A stretch of 52,322 bases of DNA from Streptomyces aurantiacus (GCF_001418335.1 NZ_LIPP01000033.1:1-52322), one strand, 5' to 3'; numbered from the stretch's first letter, positions 9,601 through 15,976 are shown. Notes: generated by a model from the sequence alone, not told the origin. Translations and numbers: made by a program.

Positions 9601-9794
9601 CCCTCGATGACGAGTTCAAGGACGGTCCCTTCGATCTGGAGGGCGCGGTGACCGCTGTGGCGCTCAAGATCGAGGACGAGGACGAGGCGCGGTGGATCGT
9701 CAACTGCCTCGACGCTCTTCAGGTATTCGACCGCGAAAACATCCACTTGCGTCTGGAACCGCTGTTGCGCCAGTGCATGGCGCTCCGTGCGTGA
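3696..9794 (+). CDS. Giant multidomain P-loop ATPase (2032 aa), candidate defence or conflict protein
   Basis: The start is ATG 3696, with AAAAGGAG at 3679-3686. Seen in order: a helical N-terminus (about 1-200); a Gln/Ala-rich helical region (about 250-430); an acidic Pro/Ala/Thr-rich linker (about 430-570); alpha-helical repeats beginning EQALAQLVLDRRFGLAHHL; a coiled-coil-like stretch (about 745-790); a conserved-looking beta-rich block (VSLLVVYFGTLSREARVELA, LLVVDDAALAYLAARGN); then the ATPase with FYGRDAER, Walker A GGRGLGKSAL (about 1363-1372) and Walker B LLILLDECDQFF (D about 1463). A winged-helix-like segment and about 300 further residues follow. The architecture recalls STAND-type regulatory ATPases in which a sensor arm gates the NTPase. 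There is no obvious nuclease, TIR or protease motif. Size, island location and the neighbouring AbiEii-like pair suggest anti-phage or conflict function; that is inference. Confidence 0.8.
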   Translation: MQDRYRVVTGPPWSPSNVSAQDLEGLAAALNALEPPAVAALNDLTVDMVELAFNSLRPKDRQELLGSLGIRMAAPRRVSSALCQDVLARLRREARQHNCTCGIKGLTVTVMSQVGNLVLAQAGETGPDPVARWGTTLVRATVFAWCNASVADAHILAWAADQDWFALTADDRQTTQLAAVGAVARSIVEANPAFAPGAAEDDEPPLAGDGKPVRAAADRSGMNTPASELVVPGPGASHGMSATASDGARTDEEADPETACRQLESALAQARQSAEKVTSAVVDGCPPSDEDLAPLAALGAVFDNVDAVLRVAGIEGVPRRLEDLTSAARAHHAAHERDLQARELLRELLDVASRPDSSAAAGTAAEAVRGAARSLLDTPVWEESNREESAALAALARLIRLGRQTDAAAEILALQAQVVQVMPTCAMAVVMAPDLALAESESAGRESAGGQAGSITESAAAETTVEYEAVQPADRTETEETGGHSTEDAARHFTLEPEVAAPAPTTALESVRAGDARATPSVDSHPAPHPGPDTPASAPAAPTMRPSEDVPVREAAPSTEDDTDEATVEQALAQLVLDRRFGLAHHLARAVGRPEPQVAVLRLAGAAALLTSGDSQGARLTADLLQEYGAYAGQDTEGSELLLLPALLRSALITGDHLAGAQLKALVPRLPDRLGEAATAVADRALSGALMIASPLVADTSRSEARLRELRKHSSALLAPQRLRFARATEIAKRWLADDGMLGSMLMTVVGDNREAMQQVREQTERLSKMAEVNSEIERMDRKHRSSSGKPLQGSGRQDLVHLVERTVSLVKEWCLAVDGTRRGDRSDGNRAAKEISSLRQSLLNGREAALGDLEQLARRSDAVSAATAWAARASMEDLFALLAGDALTMRSGGPIDPELVLNAELLKVCDTPDERPSLDELLTAVGRSWQDAFDERLSHDAFTAARTIVELAGQGLLPAGRGGESALLVDTEIDDREAVRRTHLRKAHDELVAELHRAQADGAVTEDQDLGLQELLADAHDRLEGPERHDLLDVRRALDAVRSNLPAFRQQAADRIRARLDALDPTGEERAQILRRLETNDLATAADLVYFLEIGELVPEIEGGESHLPDFFPAVPDGLPGGIDHGLIDLVRSGGKHPILPVLDYGGLSTDEAALAADVLDEWRALAAVERKDRLQVAPTRQVPPLLKLLGYDAKSARPLDDRSQHRREYRLFEATGVEINGRAKAPAFGSQIREQGGNLRVMMVWGRPPAKVVMSWAERDTSDVSLLVVYFGTLSREARVELAVGSGRLQPLLVVDDAALAYLAARGNRQVSTATQTLLPFSGVNPYIREKRGRIGGEMFYGRDAERKSILDPRGTQVIYGGRGLGKSALLADAGERFTDQRPGYHQAVYVNLDQENIGKGSSFGPERLWSVLGRELTEAQVLDDRLQGRRKGQEISERVRAGIRTWLDGDSRRRLLILLDECDQFFEADAPRFDQTKKLKGLGSDTKDRAKVVFAGLHSVQRFSKLASNGPFGHLAQTPKVIGPLAPQSAAELLVEPMRALGFEFKDLDLVNRVLGYCSYQPFLLQMFGHRLVELMHRKRARRGAEGPPYEVEVTDFEVVESDAALRDGISAAFKDTLSLDHRYDVIANVLAYHARHHGLEVRLSDTELREECETYWRKGFEQLDTEGFRAYLSEMVGLGILAPNHDGLGWHLRGPNALRMIGTSHEVEARLLRAEQDCELQESIVQEGRPELPDGQPAPLTNAQLDDLLGERSSRTRVVLGTSATGVTDVARALRTIAGPIDGWTLPPVGKPSVYKQQLTGGRPRERRVVISDFVNYRDPVRPATCREAVDLAETLLPAIPGVTRAVVLVTDTTQLALWRPLLMGSEPTSAVPVVLRRHDRRSLRGWAQRVNMFHTEDRLDRLHDLTGGWPLLVGRAHRLHGELGDPDDVLRRLAGLSVDRTEARAFAEATGVYEDPLLAAGYRALDDEFKDGPFDLEGAVTAVALKIEDEDEARWIVNCLDALQVFDRENIHLRLEPLLRQCMALRA

Positions 9795-9811
9795 CAGTGT
9801 GTGACACCGGT

Positions 9812-9839
9812 CCGGTCGTCCGTACGTTCGGGCGACCGG
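9812..9839. terminator. Hairpin between convergent genes
   Basis: An 11-bp stem (CCGGTCGTCCG with CGGGCGACCGG, one G-T wobble) encloses the loop TACGTT, 18 bp after the giant ATPase gene and followed by a short T-rich stretch. It probably ends the ATPase transcript, and may also end the opposing AbiEii-like transcript. Confidence 0.55.
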
Positions 9840-9960
9840 TCGTCTTTCACGGTCATCTTGCCGATAGCCGACCAGGCACGTCGTACGTATTCGATGGCGC
9901 GCTGCCCTGTTCACGCTGGCTTTCCTTACGGCCAAGGCCCTGGAGGCCAAGCGCACCTGC

Positions 9961-10638
9961 TCAGTCGATGTCCGGATCACCGGCCTCTTCGAGGAGGCGG
10001 GTGGCGAGGTCGTCGGCCCATCCCAAGGCCCAGACGCGGAGAGCGGTGATGGTGGCGTCATCGAGTCCATAGGCGGCGAAGGCTTCGTCGTCGGTCCACT
10101 CGGCGCCCGTGAGGTTCGACTGCAGGTCCTCGCGTTCGAAGCGGCCACGGGCGTGGCGGCGGCCGAACTCCTCCAGCTCGGCATCGGTCCAGCGGCGGGA
10201 GGCCGCGAACACGTCGATGAGATCGCGCGGCGCTCCGCGATCGGCGAGGGCGCGGACCTTGGTCCCGATCACGTCCTCCTCCGCGAGGACGGGCCCGTAC
10301 GGGCTCTGGGCGACCGGCCGCCAGAAGATCTCCTTGAGGATGTCGACTTCGCAGCCCTGCCCCGTTGCTGGGTCAGTTACGGTGAAGCGGGCGGACAGCG
10401 GAGCGGTTTCCAGCGCGTGCACCTTCCAGCCGCGGGCTTCCAGTCCGACGCGGAGTGTGGCGGCGATGTCGGCCATGGGCGCCGGGTTCTCGGTGGCGAC
10501 GTCGAGGTCCTGGCTGGGTCGGTTCACGAGACGGTGTGCCCGCACGGCGTATCCACCGGTGAGAACCAGGGGATACGGAGAACCGAGCGCGATCACATCC
10601 GCCAGGAGCCGCGTGTGCAGCTCCGGCATGTCCGTCAC
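9961..10638 (-). CDS. AbiEii/AbiGii-type nucleotidyltransferase
   Basis: The product is about 225 aa. The AbiEii-like signature is visible: GGYAVRAHR followed by RPSQDLDVAT, the GG and DxD of a minimal nucleotidyltransferase. GTG 10638 overlaps the stop of the upstream gene by GTGA, which favours coupled translation; ATG 10629 is the alternative. In the AbiE family this protein is the toxin, reported to use a nucleotide to modify an RNA or other target, and it is held by a partner encoded just upstream. The upstream partner here is not a recognisable AbiEi helix-turn-helix antitoxin. It lies in the island, convergent with the ATPase operon. Many chromosomal members of this fold have no known target. 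Confidence 0.75.
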   Translation of the reverse strand: MTDMPELHTRLLADVIALGSPYPLVLTGGYAVRAHRLVNRPSQDLDVATENPAPMADIAATLRVGLEARGWKVHALETAPLSARFTVTDPATGQGCEVDILKEIFWRPVAQSPYGPVLAEEDVIGTKVRALADRGAPRDLIDVFAASRRWTDAELEEFGRRHARGRFEREDLQSNLTGAEWTDDEAFAAYGLDDATITALRVWALGWADDLATRLLEEAGDPDID

Positions 10639-11027
10639 GCCGCTGCCCGGGTGCGGGAGGCGAGCTGTGGAAAAGCGTCTTCCCACACGGAGCGCACGCT
10701 GCGGCCGACGAGGGTGCGCAGCACCGGCCACAGTTGGAGGAGCAGGTCCTGGCTGAGGTAGCGGGGCAGGTCGTCGTGCAGGCCCTCGTGGAGGACGGTG
10801 CGGTACAAGCCCATACGCTGGCGAGGTTTGCTCAGGTCGTACGAGGTCATCCCCGACCAGGCCATGTGCAGTGGCAGCTCCACAGTCCCTTGGCTCGGGC
10901 CGTGCAACTCGTCCAGTGACTCCGGCAGCCGCCGCCGGAACTTCTCCCGGTACAGCGCGAGATCCGCGGCGACCGCGTCCGAGGGGTCGCTCGGCGCGGG
11001 TGCGGGGTGCTGCGGGTTCGAGGACAT
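10635..11027 (-). CDS. Small protein coupled to the AbiEii-like gene, possible antitoxin
   Basis: It encodes 130 aa from ATG 11027, with GGAG five bases upstream. The N-terminus is disordered (MSSNPQHPAPAPSDPSD), followed by a helical, charged domain (DLALYREKFRRRLPESLDEL, YLSQDLLLQLWPVLRTLVGR). There is no evident DNA-binding helix-turn-helix, unlike classic AbiEi. The stop overlaps the start of the nucleotidyltransferase gene by 4 bp, so the two are made together. Antitoxin or adaptor function is inferred only from that coupling. Confidence 0.6.
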   Translation of the reverse strand: MSSNPQHPAPAPSDPSDAVAADLALYREKFRRRLPESLDELHGPSQGTVELPLHMAWSGMTSYDLSKPRQRMGLYRTVLHEGLHDDLPRYLSQDLLLQLWPVLRTLVGRSVRSVWEDAFPQLASRTRAAA

Positions 11028-11354
11028 GTCTCCATTATGACGGCGGGGGAGCGGCAAGGGGCATGATGTGCGCTTGCGACCGCAATGAGCGGGACGGGCT
11101 CGCGCAGCGTGTCTGAGCGTGGGGGCAAGGCGGTGAGTCGAGAAACCCGCCCTGACTCGTGCTCGTCGATGGGCCACTCAGACCGACGTCCTGCCGGTGA
11201 CGCGTCGCGTGGTGTGCCGGGTGATCCGTCCCTGAGGCCGAGGCGGTTTCCCGGCCGGCTTGAAAGTTTCTGAGAAGTCCCACAGGCGAAGCCGAATCCC
11301 CTCCGGGCCCGCATACATGTAGGTCAGAAGGGGCGTAGTGGCGTTGTTCCTGAA
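11028..11354. other. Non-coding right end of the island
   Basis: No convincing gene is seen in these roughly 330 bp. They hold the promoter region of the small coupled gene (reading left) and a single AGTCCCA copy (11276-11282) like the left-end iterons. The stretch ends at the right direct repeat. Confidence 0.5.
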
Positions 11355-11376
11355 GACGCTCAGATGTCCCGGAAGA
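11355..11376 (+). repeat. Right copy of 22-bp direct repeat at the murA-like gene end
   Basis: It matches 527-548 at 21 of 22 positions and covers the murA-like stop codon (11362-11360) plus its last codons (encoding FRDI). Of the two copies, this one is attached to the intact gene. Confidence 0.65.
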
Positions 11377-12889
11377 TCTCGATCTGGGCCCCGACCGAGT
11401 TGAGCCGCTCGGCCAGGTCCTCGTACCCGCGGTTGATGACGTACACGTTCCGCAGGACGGATGTGCCCTCGGCCGCCATCATCGCCAGCAGGACGACGAC
11501 CGCGGGGCGCAGCGCGGGCGGGCACATCATCTCGGCGGCGCGCCAGCGGGTGGGGCCCTCGACCAGTACGCGGTGCGGGTCGAGGAGCTGGAGGCGTCCG
11601 CCGAGGCGGTTCAGGTCCGTGAGGTAGATCGCGCGGTTGTCGTAGACCCAGTCGTGGATCAGCGTCTGGCCCTGCGCGGAGGCCGCGATGGCCGCGAAGA
11701 ACGGGACGTTGTCGATGTTCAGACCCGGGAACGGCATCGGGTGGATCTTGTCGATCGGCGCCTCCAGCTTGGAGGGCCGGACGGTGAGGTCCACCAGGCG
11801 CGTACGGCCGTTGTCGGCGAAGTACTCCGGTGTGCGGTCGTGGTCGAGGCCCATCTCCTCCAGCACCGCCAGCTCGATCTCCAGGAACTCGATCGGCACC
11901 CGGCGCACGGTCAGCTCGGACTCGGTGACGACCGCTGCGGTCAGCAGGCTCATCGCCTCGACCGGGTCCTCGGACGGCGAGTAGTCCACGTCCACGTCGA
12001 TGTTCGGCACACCGTGCACGGTGAGCGTCGTGGTGCCGACGCCCTCCACCCGGACACCCAGCGCCTCCAGGAAGAAGCACAGGTCCTGGACCATGTAGTT
12101 GGAGGAGGCGTTGCGGATGACGGTCGTGCCGTCGTGGCGGGCGGCGGCCAGCAGCGCGTTCTCGGTCACCGTGTCGCCGCGCTCGGTCAGCACGATGGGA
12201 CGGCCCGGGGCCACCTTGCGGTCCACGCGCGCGTGGTACATGCCCTCGGTGGCCGCGATGTCGAGCCCGAACCGCCGCAGCGCGATCATGTGCGGTTCGA
12301 TGGTCCGCGTCCCGAGGTCGCAGCCGCCCGCGTACGGCAGCTTGAAGCTGTCCATGCGGTGCAGCAGCGGGCCGAGGAACATGATGATCGAGCGGGTGCG
12401 ACGGGCCGCCGTCTCGTCGATGGACTCCATCTCCAGCGCGGCCGGCGGCACGATCTCCAGATCCACGCCGTCGTTGATCCAGCGGGTGCGTACGCCGATG
12501 GAGCCGAGCACCTCCAGAAGGCGGTACACCTCCTCGATGCGCGCGACGCGGCGCAGCACCGTGCGGCCCTTGTTCAGGAGCGTCGCGCAGAGCAGCGCCA
12601 CGCACGCGTTCTTGCTGGTCTTCACGTCGATCGAGCCGGAGAGCCGACGTCCGCCGACCACGCGCAGGTGCATGGGGCCCGCGTAGCCGAGCGAGACGAT
12701 CTCGCTGTCCAGCGCTTCACCGATTCGAGCGATCATCTCAAGGCTGATGTTTTGGTTGCCGCGCTCGATGCGGTTCACCGCGCTCTGACTGGTGCCGAGC
12801 GCTTCGGCCAGCTGCGTCTGTGTCCAGCCCCGGTGCTGACGGGCGTCACGGATGAGCTTGCCGATGCGTACGAGATAGTCGTCTGCCAT
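11360..12889 (-). CDS. murA: UDP-GlcNAc 1-carboxyvinyltransferase (MurA-type) with N-terminal XRE domain
   Basis: It encodes 509 aa. Residues about 1-68 are an XRE helix-turn-helix (RDARQHRGWTQTQLAEALG, TSQSAVNRIERGNQNISLE). From about residue 73 the EPSP-synthase-like fold begins (HLRVVGGRRLSGSIDVKTSKNA), with the catalytic-loop cysteine in YAGGCDLGTRTIEPH, so the enzyme is probably active. MurA adds enolpyruvate from PEP to UDP-GlcNAc, the first committed step of peptidoglycan synthesis in the cytoplasm. The DNA-binding fusion makes this a likely second, regulated MurA or a regulator that senses cell-wall precursors. The start is probably leaderless: on the minus strand TAGCCT lies 6 nt before the ATG. 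Overlapping ATCTCA palindromes just upstream suggest autoregulation. The 3' end is duplicated at the far island end. Confidence 0.88.
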   Translation of the reverse strand: MADDYLVRIGKLIRDARQHRGWTQTQLAEALGTSQSAVNRIERGNQNISLEMIARIGEALDSEIVSLGYAGPMHLRVVGGRRLSGSIDVKTSKNACVALLCATLLNKGRTVLRRVARIEEVYRLLEVLGSIGVRTRWINDGVDLEIVPPAALEMESIDETAARRTRSIIMFLGPLLHRMDSFKLPYAGGCDLGTRTIEPHMIALRRFGLDIAATEGMYHARVDRKVAPGRPIVLTERGDTVTENALLAAARHDGTTVIRNASSNYMVQDLCFFLEALGVRVEGVGTTTLTVHGVPNIDVDVDYSPSEDPVEAMSLLTAAVVTESELTVRRVPIEFLEIELAVLEEMGLDHDRTPEYFADNGRTRLVDLTVRPSKLEAPIDKIHPMPFPGLNIDNVPFFAAIAASAQGQTLIHDWVYDNRAIYLTDLNRLGGRLQLLDPHRVLVEGPTRWRAAEMMCPPALRPAVVVLLAMMAAEGTSVLRNVYVINRGYEDLAERLNSVGAQIEIFRDI

Positions 12890-12900
12890 AACGGCAGGCT

Positions 12901-12926
12901 ATCTCACATATGAGATGTGGCATCTC
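12901..12926. promoter_or_regulatory. Overlapping palindromes in the murA-like promoter (likely operator)
   Basis: ATCTCACATATGAGAT (12901-12916, six-base arms) overlaps GAGATGTGGCATCTC (12912-12926, six-base arms). Together they give three half-sites of the form ATCTC/GAGAT, ending 12 bp before the start codon and covering the spacer of a putative leaderless promoter. The XRE domain of the encoded protein is the natural candidate to bind here. Confidence 0.55.
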
Positions 12927-12952
12927 GGGGGGCCCGTTGGGGTGATGGTGTC

Positions 12953-13162
12953 TCAGCGGCGCTTGGGGCGCTTGCCGGCGCTGGTGGTGCGCCGCCAGCC
13001 GAAGGGGCCGGGGAGGTCCATCGAGGTGGTACGCCGTCCGGTGCTGCTGTGCGTGCGCCTGGGTCCGTTGCGGCCGCCCGTGGTGAGGGACCACGACTTC
13101 CGGTTGATGTTCAGCCGCACCCCGGGCAGGATCCGGAAGCTCTTGCGGAAGGTGAGGGGCAT
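12953..13162 (-). CDS. DUF4236 small protein
   Basis: It encodes 69 very basic residues starting MPLTFRKSFRILPGVRLNINRKSWSL (quoted in part), the usual opening of DUF4236 proteins (Phe-Arg-Lys-Ser-Phe, then Pro-Gly-Val-Arg-Leu-Asn). An AAGGAGG lies 7 nt before the ATG. No biochemical role is known to me. It runs in the same direction as the murA-like gene and ends 63 bp before it, with the operator region between them. Confidence 0.7.
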   Translation of the reverse strand: MPLTFRKSFRILPGVRLNINRKSWSLTTGGRNGPRRTHSSTGRRTTSMDLPGPFGWRRTTSAGKRPKRR

Positions 13163-13328
13163 GCGTGCCTCCTTGTCGTCCGACGCCGGGTACCCCGAAC
13201 ACCGACCGCTACGCCAGGAGTTCCTGCCCCCTGAGCCTTCCGGAGATGGTCACGGGCGCCCCCGCGGTCCGGTGTCAGCCCGTCGGGCCTCGGCGTCGCG
13301 CAGACGGCCGGCAGCAGTGTGACGCCCC

Positions 13329-14228
13329 TCAGTCAGGGGATGGCCTTGAGGCTGAGAGGGTGGCTGGCTCCGGCGGGCCATCGTCAACGGCGTTCTGCGC
13401 AACCTGCCTTGCGGTCCGTACGAAGGCTGCCACCGAGCGGGACCGCGACTCGGCCGGCCAGGCCACCGCCAGCGTCGCCGGGTCGAGACCCTCGACCGGG
13501 CGGTAGGCGGTGTTCGGCCGGGGGAAACGCCGGGCCGCCCATTCCGGCAGGAACCAGACGACGCAGCCCACCTCGACCAGGCTGAAGATCTGCGAGACGT
13601 CCAGCGAACGGGCCCCGGGCCGCACCGGATCCCGGCCGCCCCTCTCGGCCCGCGTGCCGTCCGGCAGCGGGCGGCCAGCCAGGTCGGCCAGGCGCACGGT
13701 CGCCCGTGCGGCCAGCGGGTCGGTCGCGGCCAGTGCCACCACGCGCGGGCCGGTCAGCAGCGGTTCGACGTCCAGCCCGCGCTCGTCGAACGGTGTCGGC
13801 AACAGGGCCACGTCGGCGCGTCCGTCGTGCAGCGGCGGCACCTGCTCACCGGGCCCGCCGAACAGCAGCTTGACGGGCAACTCGTCGTACGCGTCCAGGA
13901 TCTTTGGCAGCAGCCCGGCGTCGTAGTCGGCCCTGAGCGCCAGCCGGAGCACCGGTCGCCGTCCGGAGCGGCGGGCCCGGTGCTCGGCGGTGGCGACCGC
14001 GTCCAGGGCGACCCGGGCGTCGGCCAGCAGCGTCTCACCGGCCGGCGTGAGCGTGACCATGCGTGTCGTCCGGGTCAGCAACTCCACGCCGAGCTGCCGT
14101 TCCAGCTCGCGGATCGCGCGGGAGAGCGGCGGCTGCGCCATGCCGAGCCGTCGGGCGGCCCGCCCGAAGTGCCGCTCCTCGGCCACGGCCACGAAGTACC
14201 GCAGTTGCCGGGTCTCCAGGCTACTCAT
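13329..14228 (-). CDS. LysR-family transcriptional regulator
   Basis: It encodes 299 aa. The N-terminal winged helix-turn-helix is clear (LRYFVAVAEERHFGRAARRLGMAQPPLSRAIRELERQLG, quoted here as the family hallmark region at residues about 9-48). A periplasmic-binding-like effector domain follows (VALLPTPFDERGLDVEPL, VGCVVWFLPEWAAR). It is transcribed away from an NmrA-type reductase gene 150 bp off, the usual arrangement for a LysR protein controlling its divergent neighbour. The effector is unknown. Confidence 0.9.
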   Translation of the reverse strand: MSSLETRQLRYFVAVAEERHFGRAARRLGMAQPPLSRAIRELERQLGVELLTRTTRMVTLTPAGETLLADARVALDAVATAEHRARRSGRRPVLRLALRADYDAGLLPKILDAYDELPVKLLFGGPGEQVPPLHDGRADVALLPTPFDERGLDVEPLLTGPRVVALAATDPLAARATVRLADLAGRPLPDGTRAERGGRDPVRPGARSLDVSQIFSLVEVGCVVWFLPEWAARRFPRPNTAYRPVEGLDPATLAVAWPAESRSRSVAAFVRTARQVAQNAVDDGPPEPATLSASRPSPD

Positions 14229-14309
14229 ACCGCCAAGGTATCAATCGAGAGGGAGATGGTCTTTCCGCTCGGCGCCGGGGTTCGCCTTCACTGAGAGCGT
14301 CAGATCCGC

Positions 14310-14365
14310 AGCGAACAGCTAAAAGCTAAAAGCGAACAGCGAACAGCGAACAGCGAACAGCGAAA
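14310..14365 (+). repeat. Eight tandem 7-bp units (AGCGAAC type) between divergent genes
   Basis: The units in order are AGCGAAC, AGCTAAA, AGCTAAA, AGCGAAC four times, and AGCGAAA. The array is A-rich in a GC-rich setting and ends just before the ribosome binding site (AAGGGGAAAG) of the reductase gene. Three units make 21 bp, two helical turns. Copy number is likely to vary by slippage and may tune expression; that is inference. Confidence 0.85.
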
Positions 14366-14378
14366 AAAGGGGAAAGCC

Positions 14379-15284
14379 ATGATCGTCGTCACCGCTCCGA
14401 CCGGCCACATCGGCGGCCAGGTGGTCCGCACCCTCCTGGCGGCGGGAACGCCGGTCCGCGTGGTGGTCCGGGACCCGGCGCGCCTCGCGCCGGACGTCGC
14501 CGAGCGGATCGAGATCGTACGAGGTTCGCATCGCGATCCGGCCGTTGTGGCCGAGGCGTTCGCCGGCGCGGACGCGGTCTTCTGGCTGGTGGCCGCCGAC
14601 CCGCGGGCGGACGGCGTCGACGCGGCGTACTCGGGCTTCGCGCGCGCGGCGGTCGAGGCCTTCCGGACGCAGCGGGTCGGGCGCGTGGTCGGCGTCTCGG
14701 TGCTGGGGCGTGGCACGCCCGAGGTCAAGCAGTCCGGGGCAATCGCCGCGACGCTCGCCATGGACGACCTGATCGCCGCCACCGGTGTGTCGTACCGGGC
14801 CCTGACCATGTCGTACTTCATGGAGAACACGCTGTGGCAGGCCGGCCCGATCAGGTCCGAGGGCGTGTTCTACGGTCCGTCGCTGCCCGACCGGTCGTTC
14901 CCGCTGGTCGCCACCCGGGACATCGCCGCGGTCGCCGCCCGGCTGCTGCGCGACGACACCTGGACGGGGTCGGGGTTCGGGGAGGTGCCGGTGCTCGGCG
15001 CGGAGGACCTCACCCATGACGAGATGGCCGCGGTCATCTCCGAGGTGCTCGGCCGGCCGGTGCGCTACCAGCGGATCCCGGGCGAGGCGTACAAGGCGAA
15101 CCTGATGCGGAACGGATACGCCGAGCCGATGGCGCGGGGCCTGCTCGACATGGCGCTGGCCAAGAACAACGGGCTGGACGCCGGCGTCACCCGCACCCCC
15201 GAGTTCACCACCCCGACCACGTTCCGCCAGTGGTGCACGGACGTACTGAAGCCGGCCGTGCGGAAACCGGCCGTCGACGCCTGA
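14379..15284 (+). CDS. NmrA-type NAD(P)-binding protein (atypical short-chain reductase)
   Basis: It encodes 301 aa. The Rossmann motif opens the protein (MIVVTAPTGHIGGQVV), with VRVVVRDPARL as the cofactor-selecting segment; these features fit NmrA-like or NAD(P)H:quinone-type proteins. MSYFMENTLWQ and later segments fit the family. There is no Tyr-x3-Lys pair in the classical position, so catalysis is uncertain and it may be a redox sensor. The start at 14379 has a good ribosome site and lies directly after a 7-bp tandem repeat array. It is divergent from the LysR gene, its probable regulator. Confidence 0.85.
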   Translation: MIVVTAPTGHIGGQVVRTLLAAGTPVRVVVRDPARLAPDVAERIEIVRGSHRDPAVVAEAFAGADAVFWLVAADPRADGVDAAYSGFARAAVEAFRTQRVGRVVGVSVLGRGTPEVKQSGAIAATLAMDDLIAATGVSYRALTMSYFMENTLWQAGPIRSEGVFYGPSLPDRSFPLVATRDIAAVAARLLRDDTWTGSGFGEVPVLGAEDLTHDEMAAVISEVLGRPVRYQRIPGEAYKANLMRNGYAEPMARGLLDMALAKNNGLDAGVTRTPEFTTPTTFRQWCTDVLKPAVRKPAVDA

Positions 15285-15307
15285 TCCCGCAGACAGCGGT
15301 AGGTGAA

Positions 15308-15976
15308 TCAAGCTCCTGCGGAAAGGGACGCGGGCCTGCGCAGCAGCCACTGCCCGAACGTCCGACGCGGGGGCCGCACCACCACGTTGCCGTGGGCCTT
15401 GTGCCCCACCAGCTCCACTCGCAGTGTGGTCGGTGTGTCCGAGGGCGTCCGGGTGCGGCGGTGTCTGAGCTTGCAGTGGACCAGGGTCAGGCCGTCGACA
15501 TCGACCTCGACGCCCGGCCGCGTGATCAGCGTCAGGCTCTTCCCCGACATGGCCACGTCGATCCGCAGGGTGTCCTGCGTGATCACGGCCTCGGTGAGGT
15601 CGAGCGTCACGTCGCACCAGGTCACCGCGAGCTCCAACCGCCGCGGCAGCACCCAGCGGCCCGTCCGCTCGACCGCGCCGCTGAACACCTGCTCGATCCG
15701 GACGACGTCCTTGACCGCTGAGGCCTCCACCGCGGTGCCGTCGGCGGCGGTCGACACGGCAGGCAAGTCGGTGGTGAGCACGGCCAGTTCGCTCAGAGTC
15801 CGCGCCGACAGGGCGGTTTCCAGACGCTCGTCCAGCTCTTCCGCGGTCAACAGACCGTCCCCCGCCGCGATGCGCAGCACGTCCACCACCCGGTCCCGGT
15901 CCGCATGAGAGGCCCGCAGCTCGGGCGGCGAACCGGGGCCGGACTGCTTCCCGGTGGGTGAGATCTCTCCCGACAT
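15308..15976 (-). CDS. DUF1707 (SHOCT-like) domain protein
   Basis: It encodes 222 aa from ATG 15976. Residues about 20-75 are the DUF1707 domain typical of actinobacteria: RASHADRDRVVDVLRIAAGDG, then LLTAEELDERLETALSARTLSEL. The rest is beta-rich (LELAVTWCDVTLDLTEAVI, LRIDVAMSGKSLTLITRPGV), like the cell-wall-active antibiotic-response C-terminal repeats often found with DUF1707. No membrane helix is seen. It is convergent with the NmrA-type gene (23 bp apart). The role is unknown. Confidence 0.8.
   Translation of the reverse strand: MSGEISPTGKQSGPGSPPELRASHADRDRVVDVLRIAAGDGLLTAEELDERLETALSARTLSELAVLTTDLPAVSTAADGTAVEASAVKDVVRIEQVFSGAVERTGRWVLPRRLELAVTWCDVTLDLTEAVITQDTLRIDVAMSGKSLTLITRPGVEVDVDGLTLVHCKLRHRRTRTPSDTPTTLRVELVGHKAHGNVVVRPPRRTFGQWLLRRPASLSAGA

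Noticed and set aside
7803..10184. 793-codon minus-strand frame across the end of the ATPase gene
   Set aside because: It is a GC-driven antisense shadow that overlaps two real genes and has no recognisable domain.
11085..11273. 62-codon plus-strand frame at the right end of the island
   Set aside because: No ribosome site, biased composition and no recognisable feature.
11178..12605. Frame running from inside the murA-like gene into the island end
   Set aside because: Most of it is the murA-like gene in another frame; only the last 60 codons are unique and they show no convincing family, although I considered a recombinase tail.
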